This document shows, piece by piece, positions 26,259 to 34,019 of a stretch of 64,000 nt of DNA. Below the pieces are notes generated by a model, which did no database searches, was not told where the DNA came from, and was given only the letters and a program-made list of their open reading frames with translations. This DNA comes from Prevotella sp. (GTDB lineage: Bacteria; Bacteroidota; Bacteroidia; Bacteroidales; Bacteroidaceae). Each line of letters begins with the position of its first letter. Within the stretch, counting starts at the first letter, position 1. Location: assembly GCA_021636625.1 (NCBI GenBank), contig JAJWLX010000007.1, positions 1-64,000 of the forward strand, read 5' to 3'. A program made the translations under genes and the position numbers.

Positions 26259-26840
26259 CTACAAATCTACATCTGTGTCTCCAGTGGTTCCGCTACCGCC
26301 CTGGTCGGTGTTTTCGCCACCTGTGGTTCCGCTACCGCCTTGGCTGGTGTTTTCGCCACCCGAGGTTCCGCTACCGCCCTGGCTGGTGTTTTCGCCACCC
26401 GTGGTTCCCTTGTCGGTATCCGGGGTGGTGCCATCCCCTAACAGAGCAGTGGCCTTCTTCAGCGTAGCATCGAGGTTGATGGTCTTGGCGCTGAACTCAC
26501 CGGTGCCACGAGCACGGAGACGGAAGCCGTCGATGTTCTTGGCGATGGTGAACTCCTTCTCCGAGGCTGCTCCCTCCTTGTTGCGGATGCCGATGGAGAA
26601 GATGGCGAGATCGTCAATCTTCACAGCGATACCCTGCAAGGTGAGTTCCTTGATGCACGATACCATATCGGTAATCATGCCCTTGATGGCTCCCTTAGAG
26701 AAAGGAGTGTTGTGGCTAGCCATGTGTTCGGCCAGGCCGTCGATACCTACCGTCTGAGTGATGACTGGATAGGCGTAGTACTTGCCGTATGCCTCTGGCA
26801 TCTTGGCGTTCTGATTTAGTTTTAGTACGTAAAGCAACAT
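26259..26840 (-). CDS. HU-family DNA-binding protein with repetitive Gly/Ser tail
   Basis: 193 residues. Residues 1-140 resemble the divergent Bacteroidota HU/HIG domain ('YGKYYAYPV', 'FSKGAIKGMITDMV', 'IAVKIDDLAIFSIGI'). The last ~46 residues are low complexity: three 13-residue units of the type GGENTSQGGSGTT and a GDTDVDL end. HU-like proteins bend and bundle DNA; this subgroup occurs with VapE and amidase genes. The tail is probably disordered. MITE-like repeats flank the gene on both sides. Confidence 0.78.
   Translation of the reverse strand: MLLYVLKLNQNAKMPEAYGKYYAYPVITQTVGIDGLAEHMASHNTPFSKGAIKGMITDMVSCIKELTLQGIAVKIDDLAIFSIGIRNKEGAASEKEFTIAKNIDGFRLRARGTGEFSAKTINLDATLKKATALLGDGTTPDTDKGTTGGENTSQGGSGTSGGENTSQGGSGTTGGENTDQGGSGTTGDTDVDL
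26283..26399 (-). repeat. Three 39-bp in-frame repeats in the HU-like gene
   Basis: Three consecutive 39-bp units, nearly identical, encode the 13-residue repeat. Part of a fourth diverged unit precedes them at 26400-26416. Unit number is likely to vary between strains. Confidence 0.8.
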
Positions 26841-26869
26841 AGTTTTTAAATGTTAAGTGTTTTTATTTT

Positions 26870-26991
26870 CCCACAGATTACACAGATTTTCACAGATTTT
26901 TGACTCCTCTCGGAGTCTTTGCTGTGAGCCTTAGTGAGTACCGTTGCTTGCAACGAAGAGAATCTGTGCAAATCTGTGAGATCTGTGGGAG
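26870..26991. repeat. MITE-like element, copy B
   Basis: Same ends, internal terminator-like stem (GACTCC...GGAGTCTTT) and CGTTGCTTGCAACG palindrome as copy A; about 122 bp. It lies upstream of the HU-like gene. Confidence 0.7.
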
Positions 26992-27092
26992 ACTCTTTCT
27001 GAATCACAATGCAAAGATACAACATTTCGCATTCCCAACTCATCGATGCTCAATGTTGCTCCACGATACTCAACGATTATCACTGATAAATA

Positions 27093-27302
27093 TCAGGGTT
27101 CTCCCAAATGGAAGAAAATATAGGATACTTGCAGGGGATTGAACTCCTTGCAGTTCTTGGTGTATCCACTCTTCAGCAGCTGCTCATAGAGCTGGGTGCA
27201 TCTTACTATCCATCTCATCAGATGAGATCTAGCCACGTCCGGGTCGGAATCCGGAAAATAGAGCAGGGCTAACTCCTGCTTGGTGTAACTTCGTAAATCC
27301 AT
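27093..27302 (-). CDS. DUF4248 protein
   Basis: 69 residues: 'SYTKQELALLYFPDSDP', 'ARSHLMRWI', 'GYTKNCKEFNPLQV' and the terminal 'LGEP' are the DUF4248 pattern. These small proteins accompany VapE-like primase genes; a DNA-binding or regulatory role is often assumed because the first half looks like a helix-turn-helix. It lies between VapE and the HU-like gene on the same strand. Confidence 0.8.
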   Translation of the reverse strand: MDLRSYTKQELALLYFPDSDPDVARSHLMRWIVRCTQLYEQLLKSGYTKNCKEFNPLQVSYIFFHLGEP

Positions 27303-27360
27303 TGTCTTTATTTTAATGTTGAATGTTTAATTTTTCCACACGGATACCATCCATAAGTAT

Positions 27361-27434
27361 GATACTTAGCTATCGTAACCAAGATACTTAGCTATCGTAA
27401 CCAAGATACTTAGCTATCGTAACCAAGATACTTA
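27361..27434. repeat. 22-bp direct tandem repeat, 3.4 units
   Basis: The unit GATACTTAGCTATCGTAACCAA occurs three times head to tail (27361, 27383, 27405) followed by a partial GATACTTA that contains the VapE stop codon. A related GATACTTA-like word precedes it. Confidence 0.9.
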
Positions 27435-29687
27435 ATCCTCCACGGTATCGTTAGGATCGATGAAGGCATCGCGGTTGATTTCGCAACCCTCCTTCTCGAT
27501 CACAGCCCAGCCGTTGCCGTGCTCCTTGTGAATCTTCTTGAATCCCAGACGAGACATCACGGCACCGATGTTGTGAGAGTTCAGGTTCTGGCGCAGGGCA
27601 GGGTTGACACCAATCTTCTCCAGAATCTCCGAGGTGTAGCGGAACTTGATGTACTCCAGTGGCGTGTCGGACAATGGCACCTTGTAATACTTCAGTATCT
27701 GCTCCTCGGCATAGTTGGCAACCATGAAGAGGCGGTTGTGGAGGCGCATCAGCTCGATGTCGTCGCGAGTCAGCCAGAATGTCCAGTTCAGAGGCGAGTT
27801 CTTCTTGCGCTTCATCACCTCCTGACCCAGAGCCAATGCCTCGGCATAGACGTGGTCGTAGTCTATCGGGTAGTCTATCGGACTCTCGATGCTGTCCACT
27901 ATCCAGGGAGAGTAACGGCGGTTCTCCTCGTCGGTGATAAACTGCTGGCTGTTGGTGGTTCCGCAGAGCGAGGCACGATGGGGCAGTTCGGTGCGATACT
28001 TGTCGTAGGGACGGCGGATGGAGAAAGTGAGCTTCGTGAGATTGCTCTTGAAGGCACTCAGGTTCTTGCCGAAAACCGTCTCAAACTCGTCGAGGCATAT
28101 CGTCGCCTTGCTGCTGAAAGCCTCCATGAAGTCCTTGTCGGTATAGTTGCCCGTGGAATCGTTGAGGAAATACTGGCGCAGCGACGGCGGAAGGAGATAG
28201 GCTAAGAACGTGGTCTTCAAGATGCCACCCTTTCCCACGAGGATGAGGATGAACTGGTTCACCACCTTCAGTATCACCCATGCCACCACCATCGCCACCA
28301 GCCACTTCTTGAAGAAATAGCGGAAGAGCTTCTGGTTGTGCTCATAGCCCGGCTTCTCCACCACATGGATGCGGTCGGCGAGCTGGTCGATATAGTCGGG
28401 GTCCTTGTTGCGGTCCCATACCGGCAGACTCCGGAGATATTCCTCCAAGGGATCGTAGGGGGGACAGAAATCACTGTTGATGACGCAGTGCAGCACCTTC
28501 TCGGAAAGATGCAGCCCAGCCTCGTCCATCTCCGCCCAGAGCGAGTTCTCGATGTTGTCGTCGATGCGGGTGAAGTGAGGATACTTGCCACTGAGGACCA
28601 TACGGCTTCTCAACTCGAAGAAGCCCGTCACGATGTTGTGCTGAAACTCGTAGTGGGTATCCAGCCATTGCTTGATGGTCTTCACCTTCGGCTTGCCGCT
28701 GTATGCCTCGCCGGGACGGTAGAAGTGCCAGGTACCCAAGAGGTCGGTATGCTTGTAGCACGCTTTCATCACGCCGGCGGTATCGACATGGTTGGAACCA
28801 AACTCCTTGTCGGCATACTTCATCGCCTCGTCCTTGTCGATGCCATATCTCACGCAGACCTTGCCGAAGTGGCAGACATACTCGTTGTGCCTGCCTGGTT
28901 CAAAGTCGTAGCCCCATTGCTTCAGGAGCTCCTTGATGTGCGGTGCAGCCTCTTCGATGGTGATGGCAGCCATCTGCTTCCCGCCCTGCTGCTCTCTCTT
29001 CGCCTTTCGGTTGGCAGCACGTTTGAGCGATTTCGCCTCCATCGCCTTCTGGGTATAAAACTTCTTCAGGTCGCCATTATCCAGCGAGAAAGGCACAGAC
29101 TGCCAGTTGAAGAAAGCCTCAAGGTCGTAGGCAAGTCCGGCGCATCGGGTGATATCAGCGCAAGCCTTGTCGCACTCCAGTCCCAGCAGATGCTCGTAGT
29201 AGCTCTGCGCCTTCTCCAGCATCAGGTGGAAGAGGTCGAGGATGGCGATGTCCTCGTTGTCAGAAGGCGAATACTTGCAGAATATATGGAAACCCCTGCC
29301 GCTGATGCTGCGATGCACCACCATGGTATGCTCATCCTTCACGATGAGTTGCTTGATGTGCTCCATCTGGTCGCCTGGCACGGTGTCGAACTCCACCATC
29401 AGCTTGAGGGTAGGTTTCAAGAAATTAGTCAACTTTCTGCCATATCCGTCCATCTGGGCAGAGATGGTGATGGCAGGGCATTTCGGCTTCAGCTCGTCGG
29501 CGAAGCTCTTGCTGACCTGCAGACGCTGTCGATAGAGCAGCGTGAGGTTTTTGACGATAGGGTCTTCGGTGATGAATTTTTTCACCGATTCCCATGAAGC
29601 GACGGGATGGTTTTCCGACGACTGGATGCTCTGGACATAAGAAGGCAAAACCTCCTGGTCCTCTGGTTTTATAAATGATGTTGCCAT
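27432..29687 (-). CDS. VapE-type primase-helicase (BT4734-like N-terminus)
   Basis: 751 residues. The N-terminal region (about 60-200) resembles the BT4734-like primase domain. The central P-loop domain has Walker A 'VGKGGILKTT' (about 477-486), Walker B 'ATICLDEFET' (about 530) and 'LCGTTNSQQFITDEENRRY' (sensor region). The C-terminal winged-helix part (DUF3874-like) has 'NIGAVMSRLGFKK'. Such proteins are replicative primase-helicases of phages and integrative elements. Downstream are DUF4248, HU, smalltalk and amidase genes in the same direction. No integrase or relaxase is seen nearby, so the module is probably a domesticated remnant. Confidence 0.82.
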   Translation of the reverse strand: MATSFIKPEDQEVLPSYVQSIQSSENHPVASWESVKKFITEDPIVKNLTLLYRQRLQVSKSFADELKPKCPAITISAQMDGYGRKLTNFLKPTLKLMVEFDTVPGDQMEHIKQLIVKDEHTMVVHRSISGRGFHIFCKYSPSDNEDIAILDLFHLMLEKAQSYYEHLLGLECDKACADITRCAGLAYDLEAFFNWQSVPFSLDNGDLKKFYTQKAMEAKSLKRAANRKAKREQQGGKQMAAITIEEAAPHIKELLKQWGYDFEPGRHNEYVCHFGKVCVRYGIDKDEAMKYADKEFGSNHVDTAGVMKACYKHTDLLGTWHFYRPGEAYSGKPKVKTIKQWLDTHYEFQHNIVTGFFELRSRMVLSGKYPHFTRIDDNIENSLWAEMDEAGLHLSEKVLHCVINSDFCPPYDPLEEYLRSLPVWDRNKDPDYIDQLADRIHVVEKPGYEHNQKLFRYFFKKWLVAMVVAWVILKVVNQFILILVGKGGILKTTFLAYLLPPSLRQYFLNDSTGNYTDKDFMEAFSSKATICLDEFETVFGKNLSAFKSNLTKLTFSIRRPYDKYRTELPHRASLCGTTNSQQFITDEENRRYSPWIVDSIESPIDYPIDYDHVYAEALALGQEVMKRKKNSPLNWTFWLTRDDIELMRLHNRLFMVANYAEEQILKYYKVPLSDTPLEYIKFRYTSEILEKIGVNPALRQNLNSHNIGAVMSRLGFKKIHKEHGNGWAVIEKEGCEINRDAFIDPNDTVED

Positions 29688-30045
29688 ACTGTGATGATTT
29701 TTATGTTTGATTGTACTTGTTTACTCTATGTCTCATGAGGCTGAACATCAGGCTGAATACTGAACTCTGAACACTGAAAATGGAGTAAAAACAGCGTTTT
29801 AGGGATGTTTTAAATCCGCTATAACCCATTGATACATATTTCTTTATATTCTTTAGCATGCGCTGCTTATAAAAAGAGTGAAACGCTAAAGTTCAGCTTC
29901 AGCCCTCGTTCTTGAAAGCTGCTGCAAATTTATGAAAAAAGGTTGAAACCGCCGGGAATCCTGTACCTACATATATAGGTACAAAAAGGGGATGAATTTA
30001 CGATAGCTTAACAAAAGATATTAGAATTTTTAAACATATTAAGAA
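29688..30045. promoter_or_regulatory. Divergent intergenic region upstream of VapE
   Basis: A - strand TAAATTTG (29926-29933) fits the -7 consensus and could drive VapE with a 240-nt leader. A near-palindrome (GTACCT...AGGTAC, 29963-29982) lies beyond it. No gene is supported here. Confidence 0.35.
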
Positions 30046-30393
30046 ATGACAAGATTTACAAAAACACCAAAGGCACTGGGCGCTTTGACGGATACCATCC
30101 TCGGCGACAGTACTAATGTGGTACGCACCCTCAAGGTGGCTGGCCACATGAATGAGAATTCAGTCAAGCATGTCTAAGAGGGTTATGCCCGTAATACCCA
30201 GTCCTACTGTCTGCTTCGTTCTTCGCTGAAGAAGCATCACAGCACCAGAGACCAGGTGATGCAGATAATGGACTATCTGGACAACATAGAAGAGGAGTAT
30301 CACAAGTCCTATCCCGACGATCCCTGCCCGATGGAAGGTGGCTACAAGGCGAGCTTAGAAAGGTTGGTGATAGAATCCATAGGAGCAGAGTGA
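30046..30393 (+). pseudogene. Hypothetical gene split by an in-frame stop
   Basis: ATG 30046 opens a frame that reads 'MTRFTKTPKALGALTDTIL' to a TAA at 30175-30177 (codon 44). It then continues in the same frame without another stop for 71 codons ('EGYARNTQSYCLL', 'QVMQIMDYLDNIEEEY'), ending at 30393. Both halves look like one soluble protein of 115 residues divergent from VapE. One base change would restore it, so it is either a recent pseudogene or a two-part gene. The family is not recognised. Confidence 0.6.
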
Positions 30394-30428
30394 GATTTAC
30401 CACCTGAGTAATAAAAAGAAGATAGGAT

Positions 30429-30581
30429 ATGGAACAGATATTAGTTACAATAGACGATACGCAGAAGGCTTATGTCAAGGAAAGCTTGTCACGGGCCTTG
30501 CAAGAGGTAAAACTTGCTAAATTGCAAGGTAAAAAGCTTCAGGATGTTGATGATTTCATTCGGGAAATGAAGGAAGCATAG
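30429..30581 (+). CDS. Small antitoxin-like protein, 50 residues
   Basis: Starts MEQILVTIDDTQKAYVKESL and ends IREMKEA: a beta strand followed by helices with alternating charges, as in small type II antitoxins. No toxin gene follows; the next 2 bp begin repeat copy 2. It may be an orphan antitoxin left after loss of its partner. The family assignment is weak. Confidence 0.45.
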   Translation: MEQILVTIDDTQKAYVKESLSRALQEVKLAKLQGKKLQDVDDFIREMKEA

Positions 30582-30582
30582 T

Positions 30583-30757
30583 CCGGCGGTCCCATCCCGC
30601 ACAATCTGGCGAGGGCTTTGATGCCCCGCCAACCCTATAGCGTAGCGGTTCCGAGCACCGGAGGGCGGTTACATCCCTAATCCCTATGGTAGGGATTTAG
30701 GGCTTGGGTATAGGGTAAGGACCCTCCCGCTGGGGAGGGACAGGTGGGGCAAAAAAA
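30583..30757 (+). repeat. GC-rich ~175-180 bp repeat, copy 2
   Basis: Begins GGCGGTCCCATCCCGC and ends in the ACCCTCCC...GGGAGGG hairpin; closest to copy 1 (18261) including ATCCCTAATCCCTATGG. It directly abuts the small antitoxin-like gene. Confidence 0.75.
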
Positions 30758-30771
30758 TACAATAATTCATA

Positions 30772-30877
30772 AGGATCTTACGTTATGAACATAGAAGAAA
30801 AAAAGCAGATAAGAAAGCAGAATCATTTAGTGTGTTGTAATGTTTAGCCATAAGCCAAGTATAGGTTAATAAATGCA
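30772..30877 (+). repeat. Duplicate of the 18450-18650 segment with decayed small ORF
   Basis: CTTACGTTATGAACATAGAA and the later words AAGCAGAATCATTT and GTGTGTTGTAATG...AGGTTAATAAAT match 18452-18647. About 85 bp of the 50-residue gene and one A of its A-run are missing, so the reading frame here is dead. Confidence 0.7.
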
Positions 30878-30917
30878 TTTTTTCTCTTAATTCCTTGGTG
30901 ATTACGAAATAAAATCG

Positions 30918-30925
30918 TACTTTTG
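30918..30925 (+). promoter_or_regulatory. -7 promoter element of the RhuM gene
   Basis: TACTTTTG matches TAnnTTTG, 31 bp before ATG 30956. The -33 position holds CTTG (30894-30897), one mismatch from TTTG at 20-bp spacing. Confidence 0.6.
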
Positions 30926-30955
30926 TTGCTATATTAGCAATAAAAATGTATGATT

Positions 30956-31864
30956 ATGGCAAACGACAATAATATACAGCCTATGGCTGACGATTCACAG
31001 ATAGTTCTTTATCAACCAGATGAAAGTATTTCCCTCCATGTAAAAATAGATGAAGCTTTCAATACGGTATGGCTTTCTTTAGACCAAATGGCAGAACTAT
31101 TTGGTCGTGATAGGAGTGTTATAGGCAAGCATGTGCGAACTATATTTAACGAAGGAGAATTGCAGAAAGAATCAGTTTGGGCAAAATTTGCCTACACTGC
31201 CTCAGACGGCAAAACATATCAAGTTGATTATTATAATTTAGATGTTATAATATCTGTAGGTTATAGGGTAAAGTCCGTACAAGGTACAAAATTCCGTATT
31301 TGGGCTACATCCGTTTTGCGCCAATATCTTCTTCAAGGTTATTCCGTAAACCGTCACCTGATAGCTCTACAGGAGAATATGGACAAGCGTATGACCCATA
31401 TTGAGGACGTTCAAGCCAAGCAGCAACAGCAGCTCGACTTCTTTATTCGAACCTCCACTCCTCCAGCTGAAATGGTCTTCTTCGAAGGGGATTTCTATAC
31501 AGCAAGAGTTGCTTTAGAGAACTTGATTCGTACTGCCAATCATCGAGTAGTAATCATAGATGGTTATGTTTCCGCTCGAACCCTTGACATGCTTAATGTT
31601 TGCAATCATGGTGTAGAAATGCTGATTTATACTGGCGGTGTAGGAAGAGGCATGCAACGTCTCATGGATGAGCACGACCATCTTTTCCCCGAGTCTCATG
31701 TAGATATACGCAAATGGCGCAAGGAGTCCCATGACCGTTGGCTCATTATCGACGACCGTCTTTACCATTGTGGGCATTCACTTGATGCTAATGGTGGTCA
31801 TAAAATTTCGGCAATAACCTTGATGGGAATAGCTCCAGAGGTTATCTTGTCCGAGATGGAATAA
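30956..31864 (+). CDS. RhuM-family protein with PLD-like C-terminus
   Basis: 302 residues from ATG 30956 (ATG 30950 also possible). The N-terminal RhuM/ORF6N-like helix-turn-helix region has 'VWLSLDQMAELFGRDRSVIGKHVR' features, 'AYTASDGKTYQVDYYNLDVI' and 'ISVGYRVKS'. The C-terminal third resembles phospholipase-D-type nucleases: 'HDRWLIID' (an HxR variant of HxK..D) followed by 'GHSLDANGGHK'. RhuM proteins are common cargo in pathogenicity and defence islands; function unknown. It has its own promoter and lies between two duplicated segments. Confidence 0.72.
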   Translation: MANDNNIQPMADDSQIVLYQPDESISLHVKIDEAFNTVWLSLDQMAELFGRDRSVIGKHVRTIFNEGELQKESVWAKFAYTASDGKTYQVDYYNLDVIISVGYRVKSVQGTKFRIWATSVLRQYLLQGYSVNRHLIALQENMDKRMTHIEDVQAKQQQQLDFFIRTSTPPAEMVFFEGDFYTARVALENLIRTANHRVVIIDGYVSARTLDMLNVCNHGVEMLIYTGGVGRGMQRLMDEHDHLFPESHVDIRKWRKESHDRWLIIDDRLYHCGHSLDANGGHKISAITLMGIAPEVILSEME

Positions 31865-31888
31865 TAAAAAACTTAAAATATATACCTC

Positions 31889-31946
31889 CTCATTCGAGTG
31901 GCGACAAGCGTAGAGCGATCGCTTTGGGGAACAATAATGTAAAATT
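31889..31946 (+). repeat. Conserved leader, copy 2 (before 31947 gene)
   Basis: TCATTCGAGTGGCGACAAG, then GAGCGAT and GGAACAA words up to the start codon, matching 18657-18714. The genes that follow the two copies are unrelated. Confidence 0.6.
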
Positions 31947-32423
31947 ATGGCTTCAGAAAAGATGAAATACATTCTTCGTAGAGCTGAGCAATCAGCTTTA
32001 CGAACCGATATAGAGTTATCTCCTTTAAAAAGAGAGATAGAAGCAATCTTCGATTCTCGTAATATAGATATGGATTGTAATATGATATCTAGTCTCCTCT
32101 TGCCATACGAGAAAATGATCAAGGAAGATATGTCGAAAGGCAACCATCGCAAAGCCTTCGAGACATTTCTGGAAATCTTAGAATCCCTTTCTTATCACTT
32201 CGTGAAAGATGAGCACTTCTGTTATTTCGATGACATGTATTGTCCCGACTATTCCTGCTCCGATATCTTGAAGTCCATCATAGCAGAAATCAAGTCAGGC
32301 AAAGTTGCTATCGAAGATGTAGCTTACTTCGATGCTGGCATGTCAAAGATAGCCCACATGGAATCCTACGAAGATTACGGCAGTCCCTTCTGCGTGATGG
32401 ATTGGGAAAGATATAAAGGATAG
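31947..32423 (+). CDS. Hypothetical protein, 158 residues
   Basis: Soluble, acidic, mostly helical, Met- and Cys-containing ('FCYFDDMYCPDYSCSDI', 'FCVMDWERYKG' at the end). The family is not recognised. It begins after leader copy 2, and a relic of its first codons lies at 19258. Probably accessory cargo. Confidence 0.6.
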   Translation: MASEKMKYILRRAEQSALRTDIELSPLKREIEAIFDSRNIDMDCNMISSLLLPYEKMIKEDMSKGNHRKAFETFLEILESLSYHFVKDEHFCYFDDMYCPDYSCSDILKSIIAEIKSGKVAIEDVAYFDAGMSKIAHMESYEDYGSPFCVMDWERYKG

Positions 32424-32479
32424 ACATTCCTTTATTCAAAAAACGATACTGACTTTTTATAAAACATCAAATTGTTGTT

Positions 32480-33493
32480 ATGGATTATGTTTTTATTGAT
32501 ACAAATATTATAAAGAAGGAACAGTATTTCAAGCCTGGCAATAAAATTCAAACCTTAAAGAGCCTTGCCTTGAAAAATATGATAGGATTAGTAACAACTG
32601 AAATAACTGTCAGCGAAATAAAGGCTAATCTTTATGGTGATCTTACTTCAGAATTGGCATGTATTTCTAAAAAGGAAGCTTTGCTAGGTCATTTAACAGA
32701 GTTTCGATTGCCTAAAATTTCAGATATAAGGACAAGGGTTGATAATATTGTAGATGAATTCTTTGAAGGAGAGAATATTTATATCTTGGGATATGACTAC
32801 TGTGATGATGTTGCGACTGTCTTTTCTCAATATTTCAGTCATCAATTTCCTTTTGGGGAAAATAAGAAAAAGAATGAATTCCCGGATGCTTTTGTTCTTA
32901 GTGCTTTAGAGAAATTCTCTAGAGATAATGATGATTGTGAAGATAAGGACGATTACAGATATGTTGTACTATCGCTGGATAGTGACATCAAGAACTATAA
33001 GTCTAAAAGACTTTATATTCCTGATGTTGATGAATATTTGAATACTATTTTTACAGATGGTCAAAATATAAATATTTATCTAGGAGTGATTTATGGGCAT
33101 ATGAAGGAGATAAACGAAAAAGCGGAAATGCAAGTTCGTGAATCTTTAAAGAATGGTGGACTTTATTACAGGGCGTTAGGGGAAATTGACGTTGTTGATT
33201 TAGAATTGAAAGAGTGTAAATCAGTGTTACAGAAAGAGCATTCCTTGGTTTCTAATAATAATGATGTTATAATCGTATTTGATATAAATTCATTAGTAAC
33301 TATTCATGGCAAAATGCAATTCTCTTTTGAAGATACGAAAAAAGAAACCTTTGTTGGTGAAATCGAACTTAATGTAAATGGGGTTGTTAATACTCAAATA
33401 AGTGTAAACAAATCAACTATGGAGATTAGTTCTGTATATAGTGACGAGCCAGATTTGTTCGATGTGATTAATAAGGCTTTGCTAAGGAAATGA
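32480..33493 (+). CDS. PIN-domain protein (DUF4935-like nuclease)
   Basis: 337 residues. The first acidic residue is in 'YVFIDTNII' (Asp7), then 'TTEITVSEIK' (Glu about 41), 'KKNEFPDAFVLSAL' (Asp about 139) and 'YVVLSLDSDIKNY' (Asp about 170): the four acidic positions of a PIN ribonuclease, arranged as in DUF4935. The C-terminal half (about 200-337) is an unknown beta-rich domain. The next gene starts inside its stop codon (ATGA), which suggests a two-gene unit, perhaps toxin and partner. Confidence 0.68.
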   Translation: MDYVFIDTNIIKKEQYFKPGNKIQTLKSLALKNMIGLVTTEITVSEIKANLYGDLTSELACISKKEALLGHLTEFRLPKISDIRTRVDNIVDEFFEGENIYILGYDYCDDVATVFSQYFSHQFPFGENKKKNEFPDAFVLSALEKFSRDNDDCEDKDDYRYVVLSLDSDIKNYKSKRLYIPDVDEYLNTIFTDGQNINIYLGVIYGHMKEINEKAEMQVRESLKNGGLYYRALGEIDVVDLELKECKSVLQKEHSLVSNNNDVIIVFDINSLVTIHGKMQFSFEDTKKETFVGEIELNVNGVVNTQISVNKSTMEISSVYSDEPDLFDVINKALLRK

Positions 33494-33801
33494 GATACAA
33501 ATTGTTTAGTGTAAAAAATAGCAAGATGACAAAAAAACAAATTTTAGCGAAGCAACGTGCTGATTTAGCCGTAGCAAAATTCATAGAAGAGATATTAGTC
33601 TCTGGCCATATAAAGGGGCAAACCTTTGATGAGACTAGAGACTCTGCTTTGGAATGTGTTAGGCAAAATATTGATGCTTCATCTCTTACTGAACGAGAGA
33701 AACATGTGGCAAAAGAGAGTGTAGATAAAGCTGTTCATGAAATAGCCAAGATATTTAAGGAAGGGATGATACAATCTGGAAGATTTATAGAAACAAAATG
33801 A
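33490..33801 (+). CDS. Small partner protein of the PIN gene
   Basis: 103 residues (or 91 from Met 33526), charged and helical: 'AKQRADLAVAKFIEEILVSG' and 'VAKESVDKAVHEIAKIFKEG'. The family is not recognised. The 4-bp overlap with the PIN gene argues for coupled translation and a common function, possibly antitoxin. Its stop overlaps the start of a broken rfbC gene. Confidence 0.55.
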   Translation: MRYKLFSVKNSKMTKKQILAKQRADLAVAKFIEEILVSGHIKGQTFDETRDSALECVRQNIDASSLTEREKHVAKESVDKAVHEIAKIFKEGMIQSGRFIETK

Positions 33802-34019
33802 ATATAATTAAAACAGAAATAGAAGGCGTTCTCATTCTAGAGCCACGCCTCTTCCGCGACGCTCGTGGTTACTTCTTCGAGAGCTTCAGCGAGTGAGAGT
33901 TTGAAGAGAAGGTTGCTCCAATCCTGGGACACAGTGTTCACTTCTGCCTAGAGAATGAGAATATGAGTAGTTATGGTGTGATGCGAGGCGTGCACTTCCC
34001 TTATCCGTATGATAGATGA
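33798..34019 (+). pseudogene. dTDP-4-dehydrorhamnose 3,5-epimerase (rfbC/rmlC) fragment
   Basis: Reads 'MNIIKTEIEGVLILEPRLF', 'RDARGYFFESFSE', a TGA at 33894-33896, then 'EFEEKVAPILGH' and 'MSSYGVMRGVHF' before ending at 34019. This is the start of RmlC with the ARGYFFE and MRGxHFQ motifs, interrupted by a stop and truncated to about 73 of ~190 codons. It shows that a rhamnose-type gene was once part of this locus. Confidence 0.8.

Noticed and set aside
26160..26757. Proline/valine-rich frames on the + strand
   Set aside because: Shadows of the HU-like gene and its Gly/Ser repeats.
27361..27434. Possible CRISPR array
   Set aside because: Units are contiguous with no spacers and no cas genes are present; it is a simple tandem repeat.
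28338..29597. 419-codon open frame on the + strand
   Set aside because: Antisense shadow of VapE; composition is biased (Leu/Val/His) and shows no domain.
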